This document shows positions 40,101-53,374 of a DNA stretch of 64,000 nt, in pieces. The stretch covers positions 82,428-146,427 of the forward strand of contig CALNHX010003580.1 in the NCBI GenBank assembly GCA_940337035.1, read 5' to 3'. Source of the stretch: Agriotes lineatus (Eukaryota > Arthropoda > Insecta > Coleoptera > Elateridae). The notes under the pieces were generated by a model, which saw only the letters and a program-made list of their open reading frames with translations, was not told the origin of the DNA and did no database searches. Every line of letters starts with the position of its first letter. Positions within the stretch are counted from its first letter, which is position 1. The translations under genes and the position numbers were made by a program.

Positions 40101-41526
40101 AAAACCGGTTTTTACACTGTTTTTGCTTAAAAAACTTGTTTCCGGTCAAAATTTTAGTTGAAAAACCTGGTATTCATGTTCAGCGACCCAAAAATCATAT
40201 AAGAACCAAATATCAAAGCTTTATCAACACTTTCCTCTATTTTCTACCATTTCACTGAACTATATCTTCTCGGCGCTCTCGCGGCTGAACGATTGGTCAG
40301 AGAAAAACTTCAAGTACATAAGATGTAGTAAATTTTATCTTATTTTATTTCATATAGGTTCAACATTTACGAGAAATAGATAGCTTTCGGGTAATGTTAG
40401 AAAAACTAAAAAAATCGGTTTTTACACTGTTTTTGCTTAAAAAACTTGTTTCCGGTCAAAATTTTAGTTGAAAAACCTGGTATTCATGTTCAGCGACCCA
40501 AAAATCATATAAGAACCAAATATCAAAGCTTTATCAACACTTTCCTCTATTTTCTACCATTTCACTGGACTATATCTTCTCGGCGCTCTCGCGGCTGAAC
40601 GATTGGTCAGAGAAAAACTTCAAGTACATAAGATGTAGTAAATTTTATCTTATTTTATTTCATATAGGTTCAACATTTACGAGAAATAGATAGCTTTCGG
40701 GTAATGTTAGAAAAACTAAAAAAATCGGTTTTTACACTGTTTTTGCTTAAAAAACTTGTTTCCGGTCAAAATTTTAGTTGAAAAACCTGGTATTCATGTT
40801 CAGCGACCCAAAAATCATATAAGAACCAAATATCAAAGCTTTATCAACACTTTCCTCTATTTTCTGCCATTTCACTGGACTATATCTTCTCGGCGCTCTC
40901 GCGGCTGAACGATTGGTCAGAGAAAAACTTCAAGTACATAAGATGTAGTAAATTTTATCTTATTTTATTTCATATAGGTTCAACATTTACGAGAAATAGA
41001 TAGCTTTCGGGTAATGTTAGAAAAACTAAAAAAACCGGTTTTTACACTGTTTTTGCTTAAAAAACTTGTTTCCGGTCAAAATTTTAGTTGAAAAACCTGG
41101 TATTCATGTTCAGCGACCCAAAAATCATATAAGAACCAAATATCAAAGCTTTATCAACACTTTCCTCTATTTTCTACCATTTCACTGGACTATATCTTCT
41201 CGGCGCTCTCGCGGCTGAACGATTGGTCAGAGAAAAACTTCAAGTACATAAGATGTAGTAAATTTTATCTTATTTTATTTCATATAGGTTCAACATTTAC
41301 GAGAAATAGATAGCTTTCGGGTAATGTTAGAAAAACTAAAAAAAAAAACGATTTTTACACTGTTTTTGCTTAATAAACTTGTTTCCGGTCAAAATTTTAG
41401 TTGGAAAACCTGATATTCGTGTTCAGCACCCAAAAAACATATAGGAACCAAATATCAAAATTATATCAAAACTTTGCTCTATTTTCTACCATTTGACTGG
41501 ACTATAACTTCGTGGCGCTCCCGCGG
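37186..41526. repeat. HOR unit, 14 monomers, 4341 bp
   Basis: The unit starts with L2 joined to a GTCAAAAGTTTAG right half that switches to R-C, a mosaic otherwise seen only at 41527. It ends with the ACGAT/CAGCACCC marker monomer (41215). The same marker-then-mosaic pair at 36875/37186 and 41215/41527 is 4340-4341 bp apart, which fixes the period. Inner order: L3/B, CGAGTGG L1/B, three L1/B, L2/B (CACTGAAC), L1/B, L2/A, L3/B, three L1/B (the last with ACCGGTTTTT), marker. The preceding segment repeats much of this order from 34086 with a few monomers missing. Confidence 0.8.
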
Positions 41527-42142
41527 CTGAACGATTGGTCAGAGAAAAACTTCAAGTACATAAGATGTAGTAAATTTTATCTTTTTTTATTTCATATAGG
41601 TTCAATATTTACGAGAAATGAATAGCTATCGGGTAATTTTAGAAAAAAAAAACCGGTTTTTACACTGTTTTTGCTTAAAAAACTTGTTTCCGGTCAAAAG
41701 TTTAGTTGAAAAACCTGGTATTCATGTTCAGCGACCCAAAAAACATATAGGAACTAAATATCAAAACTTTATCAACACTTTCTCCTATTTTCTACCATTT
41801 CACTGGACTATATCTTCTCGGCGCTCTCGCGGCTGAACGATTGGTCAGAGAAAAACTTCAAGTACATAAGATGTAGTAAATTTTATCTTATTTTATTTCA
41901 TATAGGTTCAACATTTACGAGAAATAGATAGCTTTCGGGTAATGTTAGAAAAACTAAAAAAATCGGTTTTTACACTGTTTTTGCTTAAAAAACTTGTTTC
42001 CGGTCAAAATTTTAGTTGGAAAACCTGATATTCGTGTTCAGCGACCCAAAAAAAGTATAGGAATCAAATATCAAAATTATATCAAAACTTTGCTCTATTT
42101 TCTACCATTTGACTGGACTATAACTTCGTGGCGCTCCCGCGG
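41527..42142. repeat. Bridging monomers between two HOR families
   Basis: Two monomers. The first, starting at 41527, repeats the L2/GTCAAAAGTTTAG/R-C mosaic of 37186; its C before the tract is lost, so the A tract follows the GAAAAA run directly. The second, at about 41834, is L1/R-A with GGAATCAAA and a private AAAAAAAGTATAGG. They join the 14-mer pattern to the 5-mer HOR that starts at 42143. Confidence 0.75.
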
Positions 42143-43706
42143 CTGAACGATTGGTCAGAGAAAAACTTCAAGTACATAAGATGTAGTAAATTTTATCTTT
42201 TTTTATTTCATATAGGTTCAACATTTACGAGAAATGAATAGCTATCGGGTAATTTTAGAAAAACAAAAAAAACCGGTTTTTACACTGTTTTTGCTTAAAA
42301 AACTTGTTTCCGGTCAAAATTTTATTTGGAAAACCTGATATTCGTGTTCAGCGACCCAAAAAACGTATAGGAACCAAATATCAAAATTATATCAAAACTT
42401 TGCTCTATTTTCTACCATTTGACTGGACTATAACTTCGTGGCGCTCCCGCGGCTGAACGATTGGTCAGAGAAAAACTTCAAGTACATAAGATGTAGTAAA
42501 TTTTATCTTTTTTTATTTCATATAGGTTCAATATTTACGAGAAATGAATAGCTTTCGGGTAATTTTAGAAAAACAAAAAAAACCGGTTTTTACACTGTTT
42601 TTGCTTAAAAAACTTGTTTCCGGTCAAAATTTTAGTTGAAAAACCTGGTATTCATGTTCAGCGACCCAAAAATCATATAAGAACCAAATATCAAAGCTTT
42701 ATCAACACTTTCCTCTATTTTCTACCATTTCACTGGACTATATCTTCTCGGCGCTCTCGCGGCTGAACGATTGGTCAAAGAAAAACTTCAAGTACATAAT
42801 ATGTAGTAAATTTTATCTTATTTTATTTCATATAGGTTCAACATTTACGAGAAATAGATAGCTTTCCGGTAATGTTAGAAAAACTAAAAAAATCGGTTTT
42901 TACACTGTTTTTGCTTAAAAAACTTGTTTCCGGTCAAAATTTTAGTTGAAAAACCTGGTATTCATGTTCAGCGACCCAAAAATCATATAAGAACCAAATA
43001 TCAAAGCTTTATCAATTATCAACACTTTCCTCTATTTTCTACCATTTCACTGGACTATATCTTCTCGGCGCTCTCGCGGCTGAACGATTGGTCAGAGAAA
43101 AACTTCAAGTACATAAGATGTAGTAAATTTTATCTTATTTTATTTCATATAGGTTCAACATTTACGAGAAATAGATAGCTTTCGGATAATGTTAGAAAAA
43201 CTAAAAAAATCGGTTTTTACACTGTTTTTCCTTAAAAAACTTGTTTCCGGTCAAAATTTTAGTTGGAAAACCTGGTATTCATGTTCAGCGACCCAAAAAT
43301 CATATAAGAACCAAATATCAAAGCTTTATCAACACTTTCCTCTATTTTCTACCATTTCACTGGACTATATCTTCTCGGCGCTCTCGCGGCTGAACGATTG
43401 GTCAGAGAAAAACTTCAAGTACATAAGATGTAGTAAATTTTATCTTATTTTATTTCATATAGGTTCAACATTTACGAGAAATAGATAGCTTTCGGGTAAT
43501 GTTAGAAAAACTAAAAAAATCGGTTTTTACACTGTTTTTGCTTAAAAAACTTGTTTCCGGTCAAAATTTTAGTTGGAAAACCTGGTATTCATGTTCAGCG
43601 AACCAAAAATCATATAAGAACCAAATATCAAAGCTTTATCAATTATCAACACTTTCCTCTATTTTCTACCATTTCACTGGACTATAACTTCGTGGCGCTC
43701 CCGCGG
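42143..43706. repeat. 5-mer HOR copy 1, 1564 bp
   Basis: Order: L2/A with CAACATTT; L2-like/B with GAATAGCTTTC; a TTATCAA-duplicated copy with GGTCAAAG, ACATAATATG and TTTCCGGTAATG; L1/B with TTTCGGATAATG and TTTTTCCTTAAAA; and a second TTATCAA-duplicated copy with GCGAACC that switches to the R-A end. The size of 1564 bp equals five 310-bp monomers plus two 7-bp duplications. All these private markers recur at 43707. Confidence 0.92.
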
Positions 43707-45270
43707 CTGAACGATTGGTCAGAGAAAAACTTCAAGTACATAAGATGTAGTAAATTTTATCTTTTTTTATTTCATATAGGTTCAACATTTACGAGAAATG
43801 AATAGCTATCGGGTAATTTTAGAAAAACAAAAAAAACCGGTTTTTACACTGTTTTTGCTTAAAAAACTTGTTTCCGGTCAAAATTTTAGTTGGAAAACCT
43901 GATATTCGTGTTCAGCGACCCAAAAAACGTATAGGAACCAAATATCAAAATTATATCAAAACTTTGCTCTATTTTCTACCATTTGACTGGACTATAACTT
44001 CGTGGCGCTCCCGCGGCTGAACGATTGGTCAGAGAAAAACTTCAAGTACATAAGATGTAGTAAATTTTATCTTTTTTTATTTCATATAGGTTCAATATTT
44101 ACGAGAAATGAATAGCTTTCGGGTAATTTTAGAAAAACAAAAAAAACCGGTTTTTACACTGTTTTTGCTTAAAAAACTTGTTTCCGGTCAAAATTTTAGT
44201 TGAAAAACCTGGTATTCATGTTCAGCGACCCAAAAATCATATAAGAACCAAATATCAAAGCTTTATCAACACTTTCCTCTATTTTCTACCATTTCACTGG
44301 ACTATATCTTCTCGGCGCTCTCGCGGCTGAACGATTGGTCAAAGAAAAACTTCAAGTACATAATATGTAGTAAATTTTATCTTATTTTATTTCATATAGG
44401 TTCAACATTTACGAGAAATAGATAGCTTTCCGGTAATGTTAGAGAAACTAAAAAAATCGGTTTTTACACTGTTTTTGCTTAAAAAACTTGTTTCCGGTCA
44501 AAATTTTAGTTGAAAAACCTGGTATTCATGTTCAGCGACCCAAAAATCATATAAGAACCAAATATCAAAGCTTTATCAATTATCAACACTTTCCTCTATT
44601 TTCTACCATTTCACTGGACTATATCTTCTCGGCGCTCTCGCGGCTGAACGATTGGTCAGAGAAAAACTTCAAGTACATAAGATGTAGTAAATTTTATCTT
44701 ATTTTATTTCATATAGGTTCAACATTTACGAGAAATAGATAGCTTTCGGATAATGTTAGAAAAACTAAAAAAATCGGTTTTTACACTGTTTTTCCTTAAA
44801 AAACTTGTTTCCGGTCAAAATTTTAGTTGGAAAACCTGGTATTCATGTTCAGCGACCCAAAAATCATATAAGAACCAAATATCAAAGCTTTATCAACACT
44901 TTCCTCTATTTTCTACCATTTCACTGGACTATATCTTCTCGGCGCTCTCGCGGATGAACGATTGGTCAGAGAAAAACTTCAAGTACATAAGATGTAGTAA
45001 ATTTTATCTTATTTTATTTCATATAGGTTCAACATTTACGAGAAATAGATAGCTTTCGGGTAATGTTAGAAAAACTAAAAAAATCGGTTTTTACTCTGTT
45101 TTTGCTTAAAAAACTTGTTTCCGGTCAAAATTTTAGTTGGAAAACCTGGTATTCATGTTCAGCGAACCAAAAATCATATAAGAACCAAATATCAAAGCTT
45201 TATCAATTATCAAAACTTTGCTCTATTTTCTACCATTTGACTGGACTATAACTTCGTGGCGCTCCCGCGG
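43707..45270. repeat. 5-mer HOR copy 2, 1564 bp
   Basis: Same five-monomer order and length as 42143-43706. Differences seen by eye include GTTAGAGAAAC at about 44440 for GTTAGAAAAAC, CGGATGAACG at 44954 for CGGCTGAACG, TTTACTCTG near 45092 for TTTACACTG, TTTTAGTTGG near 43890 for TTTTATTTGG, and an earlier switch into R-A sequence in the last monomer (from about 45211 rather than about 43686). Confidence 0.92.
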
Positions 45271-46524
45271 CTGAACGATTGGTCAGAGAAAAACTTCAAG
45301 TACATAAGATGTAGTAAATTTTATCTTTTTTTATTTCATATAGGTTCAATATTTACGAGAAATGAATAGCTTTCGGGTAATTTTAGAAAAACAAAAAAAA
45401 CCGGTTTTTACACTGTTTTTGCTTAAAAAACTTGTTTCCGGTCAAAATTTTAGTTGAAAAACCTGGTATTCATGTTCAGCGACCCAAAAATCATATAAGA
45501 ACCAAATATCAAAGCTTTATCAACACTTTCCTCTATTTTCTACCATTTCACTGGACTATATCTTCTCGGCGCTCTCGCGGCTGAACGATTGGTCAAAGAA
45601 AAACTTCAAGTACATAATATGTAGTAAATTTTATCTTATTTTATTTCATATAGGTTCAACATTTACGAGAAATAGATAGCTTTCCGGTAATGTTAGAAAA
45701 ACTAAAAAAATCGGTTTTTACACTGTTTTTGCTTAAAAAACTTGTTTCCGGTCAAAATTTTAGTTGAAAAACCTGGTATTCATGTTCAGCGACCCAAAAA
45801 TCATATAAGAACCAAATATCAAAGCTTTATCAATTATCAACACTTTCCTCTATTTTCTACCATTTCACTGGACTATATCTTCTCGGCGCTCTCGCGGCTG
45901 AACGATTGGTCAGAGAAAAACTTCAAGTACATAAGATGTAGTAAATTTTATCTTATTTTATTTCATATAGGTTCAACATTTACGAGAAATAGATAGCTTT
46001 CGGATAATGTTAGAAAAACTAAAAAAATCGGTTTTTACACTGTTTTTCCTTAAAAAACTTGTTTCCGGTCAAAATTTTAGTTGGAAAACCTGGTATTCAT
46101 GTTCAGCGACCCAAAAATCATATAAGAACCAAATATCAAAGCTTTATCAACACTTTCCTCTATTTTCTACCATTTCACTGGACTATATCTTCTCGGCGCT
46201 CTCGCGGCTGAACGATTGGTCAGAGAAAAACTTCAAGTACATAAGATGTAGTAAATTTTATCTTATTTTATTTCATATAGGTTCAACATTTACGAGAAAT
46301 AGATAGCTTTCGGGTAATGTTAGAAAAACTAAAAAAATCGGTTTTTACACTGTTTTTGCTTAAAAAACTTGTTTCCGGTCAAAATTTTAGTTGGAAAACC
46401 TGGTATTCATGTTCAGCGAACCAAAAATCATATAAGAACCAAATATCAAAGCTTTATCAATTATCAACACTTTCCTCTATTTTCTACCATTTCACTGGAC
46501 TATATCTTCTCGGCGCTCTCGCGG
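45271..46524. repeat. 5-mer HOR copy 3, four monomers, 1254 bp
   Basis: This copy lacks the L2/A monomer that opens the two preceding copies but keeps the other four in order, with ACATAATATG, TTTCCGGTAATG, TTTCGGATAATG, TTTTTCCTTAAAA and both TTATCAA duplications (1254 = 4 x 310 + 14). Its last monomer keeps the R-B end, unlike copies 1 and 2, giving an 83-84 codon open frame by chance of monomer length. Confidence 0.9.
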
Positions 46525-49500
46525 CTGAACGATTGGTCAGAGAAAAACTTCAAGTACATAAGATGTAGTAAATTTTATCTTATTTTATTTCATATAGGTT
46601 CAACATTTACGAGAAATAGATAGCTTTCGGGTAATGTTAGAAAAACTAAAAAAATCGGTTTTTACACTGTTTTTGCTTAAAAAACTTGTTTCAGGTCAAA
46701 ATTTTAGTTGAAAAACCTGGTATTCATGTTCAGCGACCCAAAAATCATATAAGAGCCAAATATCAAAGCTTTATCAACACTTTCCTCTATTTTCTACCAT
46801 TTCACTGGACTATATCTTCTCGGCGCTCTCGCGGCTGAACGATTGGTCAGAGAAAACCTTCTAGTACATAAGATGTAGTAAATTTTATCTTATTTTATTT
46901 CATATAGGTTCAACATTTACGAGAAATAGATAGCTTTCGGGTAATGTTAGAAAAACTAAAAAAATCGGTTTTTACACTGTTTTTGCTTAAAAAACTTGTT
47001 TCCGGTCAAAATTTTAGTTGAAAAACCTAGTATTCATGTTCAGCGACCCAAAAATCATATAAGAACCAAATATCAAAGCTTTATCAACACTTTCCTCTAT
47101 TTTCTACCATTTCACTGGACTATATCTTCTCGGCGCTCTCGCGGCTGAACGATTGGTCAGAGAAAAACTTCAAGTACATAAGATGTAGTAAATTTTATCT
47201 TATTTTATTTCATATAGGTTCAACATTTACGAGAAATAGATAGCTTTCGGGTAATGTTAGAAAAACTTAAAAAAACGGTTTTTACACTGTTTTTGCTTAA
47301 AAAACTTGTTTCCGGTCAAAATTTTAGTTGGAAAACCTGATATTCGTGTTCAGCGACCCAAAAAACGTATAGGAACCAAATATCAAAATTATATCAAAAC
47401 TTTGCTCTATTTTCTACCATTTGACTGGACTATAACTTCGTGGCGCTCCCGCGGCTGAACGATTGGTCAGAGAAAAACTTCAAGTACATAAGATGTAGTA
47501 AATTTTATCTTTTTTTATTTCATATAGGTTCAATATTTACGAGAAATTAATAGCTTTCGGGTAATTCTAGAAAAACAAAAAAAATCGGTTTTTACACTGT
47601 TTTTGCTTAAAAAACTTGTTTCCGGTAAAAATTTTAGTTGAAAAACCTGGTATTCATGTTCAGCGACCCAAAAATCATATAAGAACCAAATATCAAAGCT
47701 TTATCAACACTTTCCTCTATTTTCTACCATTTCACTGGACTATATCTTCTCGGCGCTCTCGCGGCTGAACGATTGGTCAGAGAAAAACTTCAAGTACATA
47801 AGATGTAGTAAATTTTATCTTATTTTATTTCATATAGGTTCAACATTTACGAGAAATAGATAGCTTTCGTATAATGTTAGAAAAACTAAAAAAATCGGTT
47901 TTTACACTGTTTTTGCTTAAAAAACTTGTTTCCGGTCAAAATTTTAGTTGAAAAACCTGGTATTCATGTTCAGCGACCCAAAAATCATATAAGAACCAAA
48001 TATCAAAGCTTTATCAACACTTTCCTCTATTTTCTACCATTTCACTGGACTATATCTTCTCGGCGCTCTCGCGGCTGAACGATTGGTCAGAGAAAAACTT
48101 CAAGTATATAAGATGTAGTAAATTTTATCTTATTTTATTTCATATAGGTTCAACATTTACGAGAAATAGATAGCTTTCGGGTAATGTTAGTAAAACTAAA
48201 AAAAATCGGTTTTTACACTGTTTTTGCTTAAAAAACTTGTTTCCGGTCAAAATTTTAGTTGAAAAACCTGGTATTCATGTTCAGCGACCCAAAAATCATA
48301 TAAGAACCAAATATCAAAGCTTTATCAACACTTTCCTTTATTTTCTACCATTTCACTGGACTATATCTTCTCGGCGCTCTCGCGGCTGAACGATTGGTCA
48401 GAGAAAAACTTCAAGTACATAAGATGTAGTAAATTTTATCTTATTTTATTTCATATAGGTTCAACATTTACGAGAAATAGATAGCTTTCGGGTAATGTTA
48501 GTAAAACTAAAAAAACCGGTTTTTACACTGTTTTTGCTTAAAAAACTTGTTTCCGGTCAAAATTTTAGTTGAAAAACCTGGTATTCATGTTCAGCGACCC
48601 AAAAATCATATAAGAACCAAATATCAAAGCTTTATCAACACTTTCCTTTATTTTCTACCATTTCACTGGACTATATCTTCTCGGCGCTCTCGCGGCTGAA
48701 CGATTGGTCAGAGAAAAACTTCAAGTACATAAGATGTAGTAAATTTTATCTTATTTTATTTCATATAGGTTCAACATTTACGAGAAATAGATAGCTTTCG
48801 GGTAATGTTAGAAAAACTAAAAAAATCGGTTTTTACACTGTTTTTGCTTAAAAAACTTGTTTCCGGTCAAAATTTTAGTTGAAAAACCTGGTATTCATGT
48901 TCAGCGAACCAAAAATCATATAGGAATCAAATATCAAAGCTTTATCAACACTTTCCTTTATTTTCTACCATTTCACTGGACTATATCTTCTCGGCGCTCT
49001 CGCGGCTGAACGATTGGTCAGAGAAAAACTTCAAGTACATAAGATGTAGTAAATTTTATCTTATTTTATTTCATATAGGTTCAACATTTACGAGAAATAG
49101 ATAGCTTTCGGGTAATGTTAGTAAAACTAAAAAAAATCGGTTTTTACACTGTTTTTGCTTAAAAAACTTGTTTCCGGTCAAAATTTTAGTTGAAAAACCT
49201 GGTATTCATGTTCAGCGACCCAAAAATCATATAAGAACTAAATATCAAAACTTTATCAACACTTTCCTCTATTTTCTACCATTTCACTGGACTATATCTT
49301 CTCGGCGCTCTCGCGGCTGAACGATTGGTCAGAGAAAAACTTCAAGTATATAAGATGTAGTAAATTTTATCTTATTTTATTTCATATAGGTTCAACATTT
49401 ACGAGAAATAGATAGCTTTCGTATAATGTTAGAAAAACTAAAAAAATCGGTTTTTACACTGTTTTTGCTTAAAAAACTTGTTTCCGGTCAAAATTTTAGT

Positions 49501-50868
49501 TGAAAAACCTGGTATTCATGTTCAGCGACCCAAAAATCATATAAGAACCAAATATCAAAGCTTTATCAACACTTTCCTCTATTTTCTACCATTTCACTGG
49601 ACTATATCTTCTCGGCGCTCTCGCGGCTGAGCGATTGGTCAGAGAAAAACTTCAAGTATATAAGATGTAGTAAATTTTATCTTATTTTATTTCATATAGG
49701 TTCAACATTTACGAGAAATAGATAGCTTTCGTATAATGTTAGAAAAACTAAAAAAATCGGTTTTTACACTGTTTTTGCTTAAAAAACTTGTTTCCGGTCA
49801 AAATTTTAGTTGAAAAACCTGGTATTCATGTTCAGCGACCCAAAAATCATATAAGAACCAAATATCAAAGCTTTATCAACACTTTCCTCTATTTTCTACC
49901 ATTTCACTGGACTATATCTTCTCGGCGCTCTCGCGGCTGAACGATTGGTCAGAGAAAAACTTCAAGTATATAAGATGTAGTAAATTTTATCTTATTTTAT
50001 TTCATATAGGTTCAACATTTACGAGAAATAGATAGCTTTCGGGTAATGTTAGTAAAACTAAAAAAAATCGGTTTTTACACTGTTTTTGCTTAAAAAACTT
50101 GTTTCCGGTCAAAATTTTAGTTGAAAAACGTGGTATTCATGTTCAGCGACCCAAAAATCATATAAGAACCAAATATCAAAGCTTTATCAACACTTTCCTC
50201 TATTTTCTACCATTTCACTGGACTATATCTTCTCGGCGCTCTCGCGGCTGAACGATTGGTCAGAGAAAAACTTCAAGTACATAAGATGTAGTAAATTTTA
50301 TCTTATTTTATTTCATATAGGTTCAACATTTACGAGAAATAGATAGCTTTCGGGTAATGTTAGAAAAACTAAAAAAATCGGTTTTTACACTGTTTTTGCT
50401 TAAAAAACTTGTTTCCGGTCAAAATTTTAGTTGAAAAACCTGGTATTCATGTTCAGCGACCCAAAAATCATATAAGAACCAAATATCAAAGCTTTATCAA
50501 CACTTTCCTTTATTTTCTACCATTTCACTGGACTATATCTTCTCGGCGCTCTCGCGGCTGAACGATTGGTCAGAGAAAAACTTCAAGTACATAAGATGTA
50601 GTAAATTTTATCTTATTTTATTTCATATAGGTTCAACATTTACGAGAAATAGATAGCTTTCGGGTAATGTTAGTAAAACTAAAGAAAATCGGTTTTTACA
50701 CTGTTTTTGCTTAAAAAACTTGTTTCCGGTCAAAATTTTAGTTGAAAAACCTGGTATTCATGTTCAGCGACCCAAAAATCATATAAGAACCAAATATCAA
50801 AGCTTTATCAACACTTTCCTCTATTTTCTACCATTTCACTGGACTATATCTTCTCGGCGCTCTCGCGG
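46525..50868. repeat. Array segment 7: nearly pure L1/R-B monomers
   Basis: Fourteen monomers, almost all L1/R-B. Exceptions are the GTTTCAGGTC copy (46525), the AAAACCTTCTAG copy (46835), an L1/R-A copy (about 47145) and an L2-like copy with GAAATTAATAGC (about 47455). From 47765 on, local markers shuffle among copies: GCTTTCGTATAATG (about 47869, 49430, 49730), TTCAAGTATATAAG (about 48112, 49348, 49667, 49973), GTTAGTAAAAC (about 48189, 48490, 49110, 50049, 50670) and TTTCCTTTATT (about 48335, 48646, 48953, 50507). Short-range exchange among neighbours is the simplest reading. Confidence 0.82.
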
Positions 50869-53374
50869 CTGAACGATTGGTCAGAGAAAAACTTCAAGTA
50901 CATAAGATGTAGTAAATTTTATCTTATTTTATTTCATATAGGTTCAACATTTACGAGAAATAGATAGCTTTCGGGTAATGTTAGAAAAACTAAAAAAAAT
51001 CGGTTTTTACACTGTTTTTGCTTAAAAAACTTGTTTCCGGTCAAAATTTTAGTTGGAAAACCTGGTATTCATGTTCAGCGAACCAAAAATCATATAAGAA
51101 CCAAATATCAAAGCTTTATCAATTATCAACACTTTCCTCTATTTTCTACCATTTCACTGGACTATATCTTCTCGGCGCTCTCGCGGCTGAACGATTGGTC
51201 AGAGAAAAACTTCAAGTACATAAGATGTAGTAAATTTTATCTTATTTTATTTCATATAGGTTCAACATTTACGAGAAATAGATAGCTTTCGGGTAATGTT
51301 AGAAAAACTAAAAAAATCGGTTTTTACACTGTTTTTGCTTAAAAAACTTGTTTCAGGTCAAAATTTTAGTTGAAAAACCTGGTATTCATGTTCAGCGACC
51401 CAAAAATCATATAAGAACCAAATATCAAAGCTTTATCAACACTTTCCTCTATTTTCTACCATTTCACTGGACTATATCTTCTCGGCGCTCTCGCGGCTGA
51501 ACGATTGGTCAGAGAAAACCTTCTAGTACATAAGATGTAGTAAATTTTATATTATTTTATTTCATATAGGTTCAACATTTACGAGAAATAGATAGCTTTC
51601 GGGTAATGTTAGAAAAACTAAAAAAAATCGGTTTTTACACTGTTTTTGCTTAAAAAACTTGTTTCCGGTCAAAATTTTAGTTGAAAAACCTGGTATTCAT
51701 GTTCAGCGACCCAAAAATCATATAAGAACCAAATATCAAAGCTTTATCAACACTTTCCTCTATTTTCTACCATTTCACTGGACTATATCTTCTCGGCGCT
51801 CTCGCGGCTGAACGATTGGTCAGAGAAAAACTTCAAGTACATAAGATGTAGTAAATTTTATCTTATTTTATTTCATATAGGTTCAACATTTACGAGAAAT
51901 AGATAGCTTTCGGGTAATGTTAGAAAAATTAAAAAAAATCGGTTTTTACACTGTTTTTGCTTAAAAAACTTGTTTCCGGTCAAAATTTTAGTTGGAAAAC
52001 CTGGTATTCATGTTCAGCGAACCAAAAATCATATAAGAACCAAATATCAAAGCTTTATCAATTATCAACACTTTCCTCTATTTTCTACCATTTCACTGGA
52101 CTATATCTTCTCGGCGCTCTCGCGGCTGAACGATTGGTCAGAGAAAAACTTCAAGTACATAAGATGTAGTAAATTTTATCTTATTTTATTTCATATAGGT
52201 TCAACATTTACGAGAAATAGATAGCTTTCGGGTAATGTTAGAAAAACTAAAAAAATCGGTTTTTACACTGTTTTTGCTTAAAAAACTTGTTTCAGGTCAA
52301 AATTTTAGTTGAAAAACCTGGTATTCATGTTCAGCGACCCAAAAATCATATAAGAACCAAATATCAAAGCTTTATCAACACTTTCCTCTATTTTCTACCA
52401 TTTCACTGGACTATATCTTCTCGGCGCTCTCGCGGCTGAACGATTGGTCAGAGAAAACCTTCTAGTACATAAGATGTAGTAAATTTTATCTTATTTTATT
52501 TCATATAGGTTCAACATTTACGAGAAATAGATAGCTTTCGGGTAATGTTAGAAAAACTAAAAAAAATCGGTTTTTACACTGTTTTTGCTTAAAAAACTTG
52601 TTTCCGGTCAAAATTTTAGTTGGAAAACCTGGTATTCATGTTCAGCGAACCAAAAATCATATAAGAACCAAATATCAAAGCTTTATCAATTATCAACACT
52701 TTCCTCTATTTTCTACCATTTCACTGGACTATATCTTCTCGGCGCTCTCGCGGCTGAACGATTGGTCAGAGAAAAACTTCAAGTACATAAGATGTAGTAA
52801 ATTTTATCTTATTTTATTTCATATAGGTTCAACATTTACGAGAAATAGATAGCTTTCGGGTAATGTTAGAAAAACTAAAAAAATCGGTTTTTACACTGTT
52901 TTTGCTTAAAAAACTTGTTTCAGGTCAAAATTTTAGTTGAAAAACCTGGTATTCATGTTCAGCGACCCAAAAATCATATAAGAACCAAATATCAAAGCTT
53001 TATCAACACTTTCCTCTATTTTCTACCATTTCACTGGACTATATCTTCTCGGCGCTCTCGCGGCTGAACGATTGGTCAGAGAAAACCTTCTAGTACATAA
53101 GATGTAGTAAATTTTATCTTATTTTATTTCATATAGGTTCAACATTTACGAGAAATAGATAGCTTTCGGGTAATGTTAGAAAAACTAAAAAAAATCGGTT
53201 TTTACACTGTTTTTGCTTAAAAAACTTGTTTCCGGTCAAAATTTTAGTTGAAAAACCTGGTATTCATGTTCAGCGACCCAAAAATCATATAAGAACCAAA
53301 TATCAAAGCTTTATCAACACTTTCCTCTATTTTCTACCATTTCACTGGACTATATCTTCTCGGCGCTCTCGCGG
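50869..53374. repeat. Mini-HOR run: 939-, 628- and 939-bp units
   Basis: Three units, each opening with a TTATCAA-duplicated GCGAACC monomer followed by a GTTTCAGGTC monomer and then an AAAACCTTCTAG monomer: 50869-51807 (939 bp), 51808-52435 (628 bp) and 52436-53374 (939 bp). In the 628-bp unit the third monomer is missing as a separate copy: its AAAACCTTCTAG start is fused to the TTATCAA-duplicated end of the next unit (monomer 52436). The ancestral trio is visible once earlier at 46208-47144. The last two trios already contain hybrid monomers, showing crossover inside the repeat. Confidence 0.87.

Noticed and set aside
43189..43488. Open frames of 62-99 codons recurring through the window (for example 12490-12681, 43189-43488, 62812-63072)
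   Set aside because: They are the same satellite read in different frames. Monomer length is 1 mod 3, so a frame cannot continue through the array, and each frame exists only when the A tract has a particular length (for example seven A's rather than eight) or the TTATCAA duplication is present. No known domain, no start context and no conservation of frame across copies.
44943..44963. New ATG start created by CGGATGAACG in place of CGGCTGAACG
   Set aside because: It is a single-base private change in one monomer inside a non-coding repeat.
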